64,000 nt of DNA from Streptomyces humi. GTDB taxonomy: Bacteria; Actinomycetota; Actinomycetes; Streptomycetales; Streptomycetaceae. Position numbers and translations under genes: made by a program. Positions 27,166-37,135 of this stretch are shown piece by piece (within the stretch, counting starts at the first letter, position 1; each line of letters opens with the position of its first letter). The DNA lies in NCBI RefSeq assembly GCF_001005085.2, contig NZ_LBMU02000050.1, positions 44,633 through 108,632 of the forward strand. The letters run 5' to 3'. The notes under the pieces are model-generated. The model was not told where the DNA came from, made no database searches, and saw nothing but the letters and a program-made list of their open reading frames with translations.

Positions 27166-28383
27166 GTGAACGGTTTCCCCTCGTCCCGGCCGGACGGCGC
27201 GCTGAGCACCGCCGTCGCGTTCCCCCTCGGCGCCTCGACCACGCTCGCCGAACTCGCCCGGGACCCGCACCCGCGCCTCGCGCGGCTGCGCGCCCACGAA
27301 CCGGTGTCGTGGCTGCCCGAGCTGAACGGCTGGCTGGTCACCCGACGCGACCTCGCGCTCGACGTGATGCGGGACTCCGTCACCTTCACCGTCGACGACC
27401 CCCGTTTCACCACCGCGCGGGTCGTCGGGCCCAGCATGCTGTCCCTGGACGGTGCCGAGCACGCCCGGCACCGGGAGCCCTTCGCCGCTCCCTTCCGGCC
27501 CCGCAGAGTGCACGACGGCTTCGCCGACTTCATAGAACGCGAGACCGACCGGCTCATCACCGCCCTGGAACCGGCGGGCGCCGCCGAACTGCGCCGCACC
27601 TTCGCCGGGCCCCTCGCCGTGGCCGTGGTCACCGAGGCCCTCGGTCTGGTGGGTACCACCACCGACACGGTGCTGGCCTGGTACGACGCGATCGTCCGGT
27701 CCGTCTCGGACATCACGGAGGGGCTGACCGCGGGCCCGGCCGGTCCCGCCGCGTACGCGGAGCTGCGGGCCGCCGTCGAGGCCACCGTCGCCGACCGGGA
27801 CGCCGCCTCGCTCCTCGTCGCCGCCGCCGGGCGGCTGGACGCGGCCGAAGTCGCGTCCAACGCGGCGGTCATGATGTTCGGCGGCATCGAGACGACCGAG
27901 GCGATGATCACCAACGCCCTGCTCCACCTGCTCGGCGACCCCGGCCAACTGGCCCTGGTGCAGGCCGATTCCGGTCTGCTGGACGGAGCCGTCGAGGAGT
28001 CCCTGCGCCTCGAACCCGGCGCGGCGGTGGTGGACCGCTACGCCACCCGGGACACCGTGCTCGGCCCGGCCGCCGTCCGCCGCGGCGACCTCGTCAGCGT
28101 CTCCCTGACGGGCGCCAACCGTGACCCGGCGGTCTTCTCCGACCCGGACCGCTTCGACGTCCGCCGCGCCGAGGCCCGCCTCCAACTGGCCTTCGCCCAC
28201 GGGCCGCACCACTGCGTCGCCGCGCACCTGGCCCGCCTGGAGACCCGTGTCGCCCTCCGGCGCCTGCTCGAACGCCTTCCCGGGCTGCGCCTCGACCCGG
28301 CCCGGCCCGCCGCGCCGTACGGCCTGGTCTTCCGGAAACCGGCCGCCCTGCACGTGCGGTGGGACACGCCGGCCCGACGGTAG
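27166..28383 (+). CDS. Cytochrome P450
   Basis: This 405-residue bacterial class I P450 has the I-helix oxygen motif as MMFGGIETTEAM, ExxR as EESLRLEP and heme loop FAHGPHHCVAAHLAR with the Cys thiolate ligand. The usual Gly two residues after Cys is Ala. It would hydroxylate or oxidise a small molecule with electrons from an unseen ferredoxin system; the substrate is unknown. GTG 27166 was chosen as the start of coherent P450 sequence. It ends in a strong hairpin shared with the convergent neighbour. Confidence 0.9.
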   Translation: MNGFPSSRPDGALSTAVAFPLGASTTLAELARDPHPRLARLRAHEPVSWLPELNGWLVTRRDLALDVMRDSVTFTVDDPRFTTARVVGPSMLSLDGAEHARHREPFAAPFRPRRVHDGFADFIERETDRLITALEPAGAAELRRTFAGPLAVAVVTEALGLVGTTTDTVLAWYDAIVRSVSDITEGLTAGPAGPAAYAELRAAVEATVADRDAASLLVAAAGRLDAAEVASNAAVMMFGGIETTEAMITNALLHLLGDPGQLALVQADSGLLDGAVEESLRLEPGAAVVDRYATRDTVLGPAAVRRGDLVSVSLTGANRDPAVFSDPDRFDVRRAEARLQLAFAHGPHHCVAAHLARLETRVALRRLLERLPGLRLDPARPAAPYGLVFRKPAALHVRWDTPARR

Positions 28384-28398
28384 GGTGCGTCGGCCGGC
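28368..28398. terminator. Hairpin between convergent P450 and SLT genes
   Basis: GCCGGCCCGAC (28368-28378) and GTCGGCCGGC (28389-28398) pair with one bulged C around a 10-base loop. It covers the P450 stop codon. There is no T run, as is common in Streptomyces, and it could stop transcription from both sides. Confidence 0.55.
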
Positions 28399-28409
28399 AG
28401 GCGTGCGGG

Positions 28410-29072
28410 TCAGTACGCGTGGTGGACCTGCCAGAAGGCCCAGGCCTGGCAGGGGCTGCCGTAGGTGGTGTTCATGTAGTTGAGGCCCCACTTGATCTGG
28501 GTCGCCGGGTTGGTCTGCCAGTCGGCGGCCACGGAGGCCATCTTGGAACCGGGCAGCGCCTGCACGAGACCGTAGGCCCCGGAGGAGGGGTTGACCGCCA
28601 GGTAGTTCCAGGTGGACTCGTGGTCCACGATGTTGCTGAAGCACTGGAACTGGCCGCTTCCCACGATCTGCGCGGCCATCGCCTTGAGCTGCGCCACGGT
28701 GTAGGAGCTCTGCACCGCGAAACTGGCCGTGGGATCGCCGGCCGCGGCCTTGGCCTCAGCACGTTTCCTGGCCTCGGCCTGCTTCGCCTCGGCCGCCCTG
28801 GCCGCCGCCGCCCGGGCGGTCTGCTCGGCCGTCTTCCTGGCGCTCACGTCCGCCTGCACGGCCATGGCCTCGGCCTGCTGCGTCACGGACGCCGTCTGCA
28901 CCCGGGCCTGCTGCCCCACGGGGATGTCCTGGAGGAGGGTGGCGTCGGCCTTCGGCGCCTCACTGGCACCGGTGTCCGTGCTGCTGGCCGAGGCGACACC
29001 GGCGACGCTTCCGACAGCGGTGACCGCGGTGGCGGAGACGACCGCGAGTCCCCGGACTGACATACGGCTCAC
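28410..29072 (-). CDS. Secreted SLT-domain (lytic transglycosylase-like) protein
   Basis: This 220-residue exported protein has a signal (VRGLAVVSATAVTAVGSVAGVASA). An Ala-rich helical region of about 60 residues follows (AEQTARAAAARAAEAKQAEA), probably a coiled coil. The C-terminal domain has SNIVDHESTWNYLAVNPSSG and YGLVQALPGSKM, which fit transglycosylase SLT and resuscitation-factor-like folds; Glu of HESTW is the candidate acid. It should cut or bind peptidoglycan during growth or germination. Start GTG 29072 follows GGAGGG with six bases spacing. Confidence 0.87.
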   Translation of the reverse strand: MSRMSVRGLAVVSATAVTAVGSVAGVASASSTDTGASEAPKADATLLQDIPVGQQARVQTASVTQQAEAMAVQADVSARKTAEQTARAAAARAAEAKQAEARKRAEAKAAAGDPTASFAVQSSYTVAQLKAMAAQIVGSGQFQCFSNIVDHESTWNYLAVNPSSGAYGLVQALPGSKMASVAADWQTNPATQIKWGLNYMNTTYGSPCQAWAFWQVHHAY

Positions 29073-29546
29073 GCGTGTCCCTCCTCTTCACCCGTGTCAC
29101 CCCACGCTGCGTGGTGAACTACGGAAGCATCCGGCTTGCCGGGCAACACAGTTGGCATACTCTTGCGCGCTTGCCCGGCCCGCGCAATCGCGGAGGAAGT
29201 GTGGATGCTCACACGCCGGCGTCGGGGCGGTGCCGTACCGAGGCGACGGCGCTGTCGTTCCGTGATCGTTTCGGTACGGCGAATGCTCCGCGATCGCGCC
29301 GCGAAGGGGCGGCAAATGTGTGGCAGATGTGCGGATCGGGGTCGTTCTCGATCGACTGCGGAACTGCGGCCGGACCCGCGTTCGCTCGGTGGCGGTCCTC
29401 CTCATGATCCCGGACGGGCGACGGGCGCATGCCCGCCGCCGCGACCGCCGCCCCGTTTCCACCGGCAAAAATCGGCCGAACAGGGGGTGTATGTCGGTCA
29501 GTTGGCGGAGGGAATCCGCCTCGTGGACGCAGGGGCCGACGGCCCG

Positions 29547-29571
29547 GTGACCTCGAGTCACCGAAGGTCAC
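29547..29571. promoter_or_regulatory. Three GTNAC boxes at 10-bp spacing
   Basis: GTGAC (29547), GTCAC (29557) and GTCAC (29567) repeat with a 10-base period, and the first two also form an inverted GGTGAC-TCGA-GTCACC. OmpR-type response regulators of Streptomyces that bind GTNAC-type repeats (such as MtrA or AfsQ1) are plausible binders. Both neighbours are envelope genes, fitting that idea. Confidence 0.4.
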
Positions 29572-29686
29572 AGGGCGCGTCGCGCGTCGCCGAGGGGTGC
29601 GTGAGCGGTCGACGGACTGTTGACCAGGTTTCAAATCATGAGCACAAATTCCACACAGCCCCCTCTTCATACGGGCGTTGATGGTC

Positions 29687-29692
29687 TAGATT
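29687..29692 (+). promoter_or_regulatory. Candidate -10 box of the polysaccharide operon
   Basis: TAGATT matches the Streptomyces -10 consensus at five of six positions. A matching -35 at 16-18 bases is weak (CTTCAT or TCTTCA). It implies a leader of about 400 bases before the first gene. Confidence 0.3.
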
Positions 29693-29740
29693 GACCGTGC
29701 TTCGCATGCTGGGACACGGGGCGACAAATGATGATCTATG

Positions 29741-29761
29741 GGTCCTTCGGTACGGAGGACC
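29741..29761 (+). other. Short stem-loop in the polysaccharide leader
   Basis: GGTCCT (29741-29746) and AGGACC (29756-29761) form a perfect 6-bp stem around a 9-base loop. Its role is unknown; it lies in the proposed leader RNA. Confidence 0.35.
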
Positions 29762-30103
29762 GGTAGCCGCGTCTCCGGCGTCGGACGTGGGGGTGATCAA
29801 CTCCTGGGGCCCGGGAGGGGCTTCGGATGCGGGGAGCATCCAAGGCCGCGACGGGTTCCGGAGGCGTTTCGAGAGCCAGGGAGGGCATGCGGGTCCGCCG
29901 CGGCAACGGGCGGATCCGGTCGGGAAGCGCTGAAGCAGCCGGGATGTCGTACGCGGAGGGCGGGGGCCGTCCGCGGGAGGAACAGCGCGGCGCGGGGAGC
30001 CGGGGGGCCTTCCGCAGGGCGGAAGCGCGCGGGAGGCGGGGGCCTCCCGGAGAGGAACCGTGTCAGGGCACCATGTCGAACCACTGGGGACCGGGGGGTT
30101 TCT

Positions 30104-31582
30104 GTGCGGCAGGGGGGACTAGTCGGCCCTTTTCCGCCGGCGCGAGGGCGCCTGGCGAAAGGGATCAGCAGCGGGCCGGCGATCGAGTGGGAGCAGCGGT
30201 ACCGCCGTACCGTGATCGTCAGCGACACCCTGGCCACCGCCTTCGTGGTGGCGGGGATAGGAGAGTTCTTCGGGGCCAGGGACGCGGCCAACTGGCACGA
30301 GAAGTGGGGGATCCTCGCGTTCGGCACCGAACTGCTGGTGCTGGGATCGCTCGCGGTGGGCCGGTCGTGGGCGCCGGCCGTACTCGGCCAGGGTGCCGAG
30401 GAGTTCCGGCGGCTCGGCCGCTCACTGTTCGCGGCGACCGTCGTACTGGCGCTCGGCGGGATCGCCCTCACCTCGCGCAACATCAAGCTCTGGATCTTCG
30501 TCGCGATCCCCGCGATCGCGCTCGTGACCATGACCGCGCGGTATCTGCTGCGCCTGTGCCTGCACAGACGGCGGAAGGAAGGGCGCTGCCTGAGACCGGT
30601 GCTCGCCGCCGGCAGCCCCGCCACCGTGTGCGACCTGATCACCCGGACCCGCAAGTTCCCGCACATCGGCTGGCGGGTGGAGGCGGTGTGCACGCCGGAC
30701 GGCCGCGGGCTCGAAGGTGACGAACTGGAGGGTGTGCCGGTCGTCGGCCGCCTGACGGACGTCGCCAAGCATGTCCGGCACGACGGCTACCGCGTCGTCG
30801 CGGTCACGCCTGACCCGCACTGGACGCCGGACCGGTTGCAGCGGCTGGCCTGGAACCTCGAAGGCAGCGACGCCGAGATGGTCGTCGCCCCGGTGCTGAT
30901 GGAGGTGGCCGGTCCGCGGCTGCACGTCGACGCGGTGCTCGGGATCCCGCTGCTGCGGGTCAGCCTGCCGACCTTCACCGGAGGCCGCCGGGCGATCAAG
31001 GAGGTCGTCGACCGGGTCGGCGCGGCGGTCCTGCTGATGCTGTTCGCGCCGCTGATGGTCTTCGTCGCACTGCTCGTGCTGGTGGACAGCAGGGGGGGCG
31101 CCTTCTACCGCCAGCGCCGGGTCGGCAAGGACGGCCGGGAGTTCACGATTCTCAAGTTCCGCACCATGGTCGTCGGGGCGCACCGGGCCCGTACCGAGCT
31201 CACCGACCGCGACGAGGGCGCGGGACTGCTGTTCAAGGTCCGCCGTGACCCGCGGGTCACCCGGGTCGGGGGAGTGCTGCGCCGCTACTCGATCGACGAA
31301 CTCCCGCAGCTGTTCAACGTGTTGGCCGGAGCGATGTCGCTGGTCGGCCCGCGGCCGCCGCTGCCGGAGGAGTGCGCCGCGTACGACCCGGACATCCGGC
31401 GGCGGCTGCTGGTCAAGCCCGGACTCACCGGCCTGTGGCAGATCAGCGGACGCAGCGACCTGCCGTGGGAGGAGGCGGTCCGCCTCGACCTGCGGTACGT
31501 GGAGGACTGGTCGCTCGCCCTCGACACGGTGATCTTGTGGAAGACCATGCGCGCGGTGCTCCACGGACAGGGGGCCTACTGA
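30104..31582 (+). CDS. Polyprenyl-phosphate hexose-1-phosphate transferase (WbaP/CpsE type)
   Basis: This 492-residue membrane enzyme moves the first sugar-phosphate onto undecaprenyl phosphate to start the repeat unit. Membrane segments lie at residues about 40-150, then a cytoplasmic CoA-binding-like fold. The C-terminal bacterial sugar transferase domain begins after a last span (AAVLLMLFAPLMVFVALLVLV). It has FYRQRRVGKDGREFTILKFRTM, SIDELPQLFNVLAGAMSLVG, PRPPLPEEC and KPGLTGLWQISGRSDL. Start GTG 30104 has GGGGGG upstream; the frame extends further but reads as noise. It heads the polysaccharide locus. Confidence 0.92.
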   Translation: MRQGGLVGPFPPARGRLAKGISSGPAIEWEQRYRRTVIVSDTLATAFVVAGIGEFFGARDAANWHEKWGILAFGTELLVLGSLAVGRSWAPAVLGQGAEEFRRLGRSLFAATVVLALGGIALTSRNIKLWIFVAIPAIALVTMTARYLLRLCLHRRRKEGRCLRPVLAAGSPATVCDLITRTRKFPHIGWRVEAVCTPDGRGLEGDELEGVPVVGRLTDVAKHVRHDGYRVVAVTPDPHWTPDRLQRLAWNLEGSDAEMVVAPVLMEVAGPRLHVDAVLGIPLLRVSLPTFTGGRRAIKEVVDRVGAAVLLMLFAPLMVFVALLVLVDSRGGAFYRQRRVGKDGREFTILKFRTMVVGAHRARTELTDRDEGAGLLFKVRRDPRVTRVGGVLRRYSIDELPQLFNVLAGAMSLVGPRPPLPEECAAYDPDIRRRLLVKPGLTGLWQISGRSDLPWEEAVRLDLRYVEDWSLALDTVILWKTMRAVLHGQGAY

Positions 31583-31655
31583 TGCTCGGGGGGCGTCGGC
31601 AGGCCGGCGCGCGGACCGCAGGCCACAAGGGCCTGCCTGGGGGGAGGGACGGAAC

Positions 31656-32970
<1,315 letters not shown>

Positions 32971-32981
<11 letters not shown>

Positions 32982-34236
32982 CGCGACAGGCGGCGACGGC
33001 TCCGGCCGGCGCGCGCTGATCCTGGTGGAGAACCTGTCGGTGCCGTTCGACCGGCGGGTGTGGCAGGAGTGCACGACACTGCGCGACGCGGGCTGGACGG
33101 TGGACGTCATCTGCCCGCAGGGCAGCAAGCGCGACACCGAGCCGGAGGCGGAGATCGACGGGGTGCGGATCCACCGCTACCCGTTGCGCGCGGCCACCGG
33201 AGGGCCCGCCGGCTACCTGAAGGAGTACGGATCGGCGCTCTGGCACACAGCCCGGCTGGCCCGCAAGGTCGGCCCGGTCGACGTGGTCCACGCCTGCAAC
33301 CCGCCGGACCTGCTCTTCCTGCCGGCGCTGTGGCTCAAGCGGCGCGGCGCACGGTTCGTCTTCGACCAGCACGACCTGGTACCCGAGCTCTACCTCTCCC
33401 GGTTCGGCCGCGGCGAGGACCTGCTCTACCGCGCCGTGTGCGCCCTGGAACGGCGGACCTACCGGGCCGCGGACATCGTCCTCGCCACCAACGAGAGCTA
33501 CCGGGAGGTCGCGATACGCCGCGGCGGCCGGCGGCCCGAGGACGTCTTCGTGGTACGCAGCGCGCCCGCGATCGACCGGTTCCAGCCGGTGCCGGCCGAG
33601 CCGGAGTTGAAGCGGGGCAAGCCGTATCTGCTGTGCTACCTCGGCGTCATGGGTCCGCAGGACGGCGTCGACTACGCCCTGCGGGCCCTCGCGAAACTCC
33701 GCGACGAGCTCGGGCGGACCGACTGGCACGCGGTGTTCGTCGGCTCCGGCGACGCCTTCGACGCGATGGTGGAGCTGTCCCGGCGGCTCGGGCTCGACGA
33801 CCAGGTGCAGTTCACCGGACGCGTTCCGGACGCCGACCTGGTGCGCTACCTGTCCACCGCGGACGTCTGTCTCTCCCCCGACCCGCGCAATCCGCTCAAC
33901 GACGTGTCGACCATGAACAAGGTCCTCGAGTACATGGCGATGGGCCGGCCGATCGTCTCCTTCGACCTGAAGGAGGCGCGGGTCTCCGCCGGTGAGGCCG
34001 CCGTCTACGCGCCCGCCGACGACGAGGCCGAGTTCGCCGGGCTCGTCGCGCTGCTCATGGACGACCCGGACCGGCGGGCCCGGATGGGCAAGATCGGCCA
34101 GGAGCGGGTCAGCGGGCCGCTCTCCTGGCAGAACTCGCAAGCAGCGCTGCTCGCCGCCTATACCGCCGCCTGCCGGGACCACACCCCGGTGTCGGCGGTC
34201 GAACATGCACGAACAGGGAAGAGGCAGCGCAGTTGA
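32971..34236 (+). CDS. Glycosyltransferase family 4 (group 1)
   Basis: This protein of about 421 residues has a GT-B fold with two Rossmann domains. The N-terminal part shows LSVPFDRRVWQECTTLRDAGW, and VDVVHACNPPDL is typical of GT4 enzymes. The C-terminal nucleotide-sugar part has LCYLGVMGPQDGVDYALRAL, FVGSGDAFDAM and MNKVLEYMAMGRPIVSFD, which ends at the usual Glu. It adds one sugar of the repeat unit on the cytoplasmic face. The start is uncertain: TTG 32971 overlaps the upstream gene by 11 bases and lacks a clear ribosome binding site. Confidence 0.88.
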
Positions 34237-35603
34237 GCGAGGAATCGATACGTCTGGTCACCATAGGCCGGATATTCCGTCGGCGCTGGCGGCTGCTCGC
34301 CGTCCTCGCCGTCGTGGGCGCACTCGTCGGTTACGGCACCTCCGTGGTGTTCCCGCCGCGGTACACGACGTCTGCGTCGGTCCTGCTGCCGGGTCAGTGG
34401 GAAGAGCGCGAACTGCTGACGCAGGTCGACATCGCGACCAGCTCGACGGTGGTCGACCGGGCGGCCGCCACGCTCGACTGGAAGGGCGTCAGTGGCGCCG
34501 AGCTCCAGGACCAGGTGGCCGCCGCGGCCGCCGACGGCAACATCATCAAGATCTCGGGCACCGCCGACACCCCGAAGCGCGCCCAGCAGCTCTCCGACCA
34601 GGTGGCCGCGCAGTTCGTGAAGTTCGCCTCGCGGATCGCGGGCGGCGGCACCGACTCCGCGGCCGCCACGGAGGCCGAGGCACTGCGCAACCAGGTGGAG
34701 GAGACCAACCGCCGCATCACCGACCTGGCCGACGCGGCCGACCCCGGGCAGACCGTGGAGGGCGTGCAGGCCCGGACGGAGCTGGAGAAGCTCAGCACCT
34801 CGCTGGAGGAGGCCATGACGAAGCTGGACGAGGCCGACCCGGCGAACAACAAGGCCGGCATGGTCGTCATGGGACCGGCGGCCCGGCCGGCCGGCGAGGC
34901 ACCGCCCACCCGGCTCCAGCTCGTCCTCGCGGGCGCGGTGCTGTTCTTCCTGCTCGCGGTCGTCGGCCATCTCGCCGCCGCCCGGATGAACCGCCGGCTG
35001 CGCACCGAACCCGAGATCACCGCGGCGCTGGGCGCGGCGCTGCTGGGCACCGTAGAGGTGCCCGGCGAGAAGCGCGGCGCGCACCGGCCGCGAGCCGGTG
35101 GCGCGCGCGCCCGGCTCCGCCGGCTCCTCGGCACCGACACCCGGTGGGACCTGCCCGCCCCGCAGCGGTCCGACGACGAGGCCGGCCGCCGGCTCCGCTA
35201 CCGGCGGGTGTGCGCCCGGCTCCGGGACCAACTGCCGGCCCCCCGTCGGCTGCTGGCGGTCGTACCGGACGGCGACGAGGCCGCCCGCCGGGCCGCCGGA
35301 CAGCTCGCCGCCGAGGCCAAGAGCGATCCGCGGCTGCGGGTGGTGGAGGTCTCCGTGGACCGGCCGATCGTGCCGGACCGCGACACGGAGTCCGGTGCCC
35401 TGGTCGTCCTCAGCGCGGGCAACTGGACCGCCGAGGAGCTCGCCGGCATCGCCGAGGCCTGTGCGGACGGCGGCCACGAGGTGCTGGGCATCGTCCTCGC
35501 CGCCCCGGTCCACGCCCGCGACACCCGGTCCGCCGGCCCGCCGCCGGACGACGCCACCCTCGCCCTCGCGGTGCCCGGCCAGGCGACGGGAGGTGCGGTG
35601 TGA
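34233..35603 (+). CDS. Wzz-like chain-length/polymerisation protein 1, with degenerate kinase-like tail
   Basis: This 456-residue protein has a first membrane span at about 20-40 (LLAVLAVVGALVGYGTSVVF), an outside region with a long coiled coil (EAEALRNQVEETNRRITDL), and a second span at about 225-248. The C-terminal cytoplasmic part resembles BY-kinase domains, but a Walker A GKS/T is absent (VVPDGDEAARRAAGQLAAEA). So it can probably not bind ATP in the usual way. It should set polymer length or couple export. TTG 34233 overlaps the upstream stop and follows GGGAAGAGG. Confidence 0.85.
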   Translation: MSEESIRLVTIGRIFRRRWRLLAVLAVVGALVGYGTSVVFPPRYTTSASVLLPGQWEERELLTQVDIATSSTVVDRAAATLDWKGVSGAELQDQVAAAAADGNIIKISGTADTPKRAQQLSDQVAAQFVKFASRIAGGGTDSAAATEAEALRNQVEETNRRITDLADAADPGQTVEGVQARTELEKLSTSLEEAMTKLDEADPANNKAGMVVMGPAARPAGEAPPTRLQLVLAGAVLFFLLAVVGHLAAARMNRRLRTEPEITAALGAALLGTVEVPGEKRGAHRPRAGGARARLRRLLGTDTRWDLPAPQRSDDEAGRRLRYRRVCARLRDQLPAPRRLLAVVPDGDEAARRAAGQLAAEAKSDPRLRVVEVSVDRPIVPDRDTESGALVVLSAGNWTAEELAGIAEACADGGHEVLGIVLAAPVHARDTRSAGPPPDDATLALAVPGQATGGAV

Positions 35604-37132
35604 CCACGAGCACGCCCGCGGAGCCGTCGCCCGCCGCTCCGCTTCTCGACCTCCAGGCACTGGTGGTGTCGGTGCGCAGGCGCCGCCGCCTCTGGTGCGC
35701 CATGGCGCTCGTCGGCCTGCTGATCGGTGCCGCGCTGGCCGTCCTGATGCCACCGTCCCCGACCGCCACGACCAAGGTGCTGGTCGCGCACGCCGAGGAC
35801 CAGCCGAACGACACCGGAACCCTGATCCGCACCGACGTCCAGCTGCTGGGGACCACGCAGATCGCCGACAAGGCCCTGAAGTCCCTCGGGTCCTCGGAGA
35901 AACCCGAGGACTTCATGCAGGACTACCGGGGTACCGGCCTGACCAACAACCTGCTGGAGATCACCGTCACGGGCGACAGCGACGCCCAGGCGGTGGCCCG
36001 CGCCAAGGCACTGGCCGACGCGTTCGTCACGGACCACGTGCAACGGATGCGGGAGACCGCCCAGGCCGAGGCCAAGGCGCTGCTCGACCAGCGTGACCGC
36101 ATGCGGGACGAACTCGCCCAGGTCAACAAGGAGATCGGCGGCCAGTCGGCGGACAGCGACCCGAAGGCCTCCGCCACCCTGGAGTCGCTCTTCGCCCGCC
36201 GCGCCGAACTCAACTCGCGTATCGCCGACTTCGACGAGCGCGCCGCGGACGCGCGGACCGGCACCCCCCAGGTCGTCGCCGGCACCCAGATCGTGGACGC
36301 CCCGCGGGCGCTGCGGCACTCCCTGCCCAAGGCCGTCGTCACGGACGCCGTGATCGGGTTCGTCCTCGGACTCGTCCTCGGTCTCGCGCTGGCCGCGGTC
36401 GGCACGGTGGTCGCGGACCGCCCCGTGCTGCGCCGGGACATCGCGGCGAACCTGGGCGCCTCGGTCATCGCGGAGCTGCCCCGCAGGTCGGGCAGGCCGT
36501 GGCGGCGGCGACGCACCCGGCTGACCCGCGAACGGCTCACCGCGACCCTGGCCCGCACCACGCGCGGCTCCGCGGAACCGGTGTCACTGCTGGAGCTGGG
36601 CTGCGCGCGCAACACGGGCGCGATCGCCCTGGACCTCGCCAGGGCCCTCGCGGCGGAGGGACCGGTGACCGTCGTCGACGCCCTGCCCCGCCCACAGCTC
36701 TCGGGCCGCCGCCCGAAACCGGGAGACCCGACGGTGGTCGGCGCCGAACGTGCCGCGGCCCTGTCGCCCCAGGAGCGGCGGATCGGCGTCGGCTCGGTGG
36801 CGCCCGGGACCGCCTGGACCGACCTCCAGTACCTCGGCACCCGGACCGTGCTCGTGGTGCGCGCCGGGCACGGCAGCGCCGCATGGCTGCACACCGTGGC
36901 ACGGCAACTCGCCGACCAGCACGTCCCGGTGATCGGTGTGGTCCTGATCGACCCCGACCCCCGGGACCGCACCGACGGCACCCTGTGGGACGGGCTGCAC
37001 ACCGCGCTGCGCGGCCGCAGCGAGCGGCCGGCCCGGCAGCCGGAGCCGGAGCCGGGGACGGGCCGGCGACGGGCGGAGCGGCAGCCGGTGTGGGCCGCCC
37101 GGGGCCCGGACAACGACCAGGAGGCGCGGTAG
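35600..37132 (+). CDS. Wzz-like chain-length/polymerisation protein 2, with degenerate kinase-like tail
   Basis: This 510-residue paralogous protein has spans at about 35-55 and 255-275 (AVIGFVLGLVLGLALAAVGTVV) and a middle coiled coil (AEAKALLDQRDRMRDELAQV). The cytoplasmic part starts with SLLELGCARNTGAIALDLAR, where a P-loop would read GEGKST, so the Lys is lost. VTVVDALPRPQL corresponds to Walker A'. A Tyr-rich tail is missing, so no autophosphorylation is expected. GTG 35600 overlaps the upstream stop. Two adjacent Wzz proteins, both degenerate, is unusual. Confidence 0.83.
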   Translation: MTTSTPAEPSPAAPLLDLQALVVSVRRRRRLWCAMALVGLLIGAALAVLMPPSPTATTKVLVAHAEDQPNDTGTLIRTDVQLLGTTQIADKALKSLGSSEKPEDFMQDYRGTGLTNNLLEITVTGDSDAQAVARAKALADAFVTDHVQRMRETAQAEAKALLDQRDRMRDELAQVNKEIGGQSADSDPKASATLESLFARRAELNSRIADFDERAADARTGTPQVVAGTQIVDAPRALRHSLPKAVVTDAVIGFVLGLVLGLALAAVGTVVADRPVLRRDIAANLGASVIAELPRRSGRPWRRRRTRLTRERLTATLARTTRGSAEPVSLLELGCARNTGAIALDLARALAAEGPVTVVDALPRPQLSGRRPKPGDPTVVGAERAAALSPQERRIGVGSVAPGTAWTDLQYLGTRTVLVVRAGHGSAAWLHTVARQLADQHVPVIGVVLIDPDPRDRTDGTLWDGLHTALRGRSERPARQPEPEPGTGRRRAERQPVWAARGPDNDQEAR

Positions 37133-37135
37133 CAC

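Larger units (their letters stand above)
29073..30103. other. 1,031-base gene-free region between the SLT gene and the polysaccharide locus
   Basis: Both flanking genes point away, so the promoters of both must lie here. I found no coherent protein-coding sequence. Visible features are a three-fold GTNAC direct repeat (29547-29571), a TAGATT element at 29687-29692 and a short stem-loop (29741-29761). The 29700-30100 part would be a long leader of the polysaccharide operon. No known riboswitch core was recognised. Confidence 0.6.

Noticed and set aside
29073..29700. Cyclic di-AMP (ydaO) riboswitch upstream of the SLT-domain gene
   Set aside because: Such elements precede many Streptomyces cell-wall hydrolase genes, but the conserved core sequences could not be found here on the minus strand.
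33992..35599. Upstream extension of the second Wzz-like frame
   Set aside because: It overlaps the first Wzz gene in another frame and reads as Arg/Pro/Gly noise.
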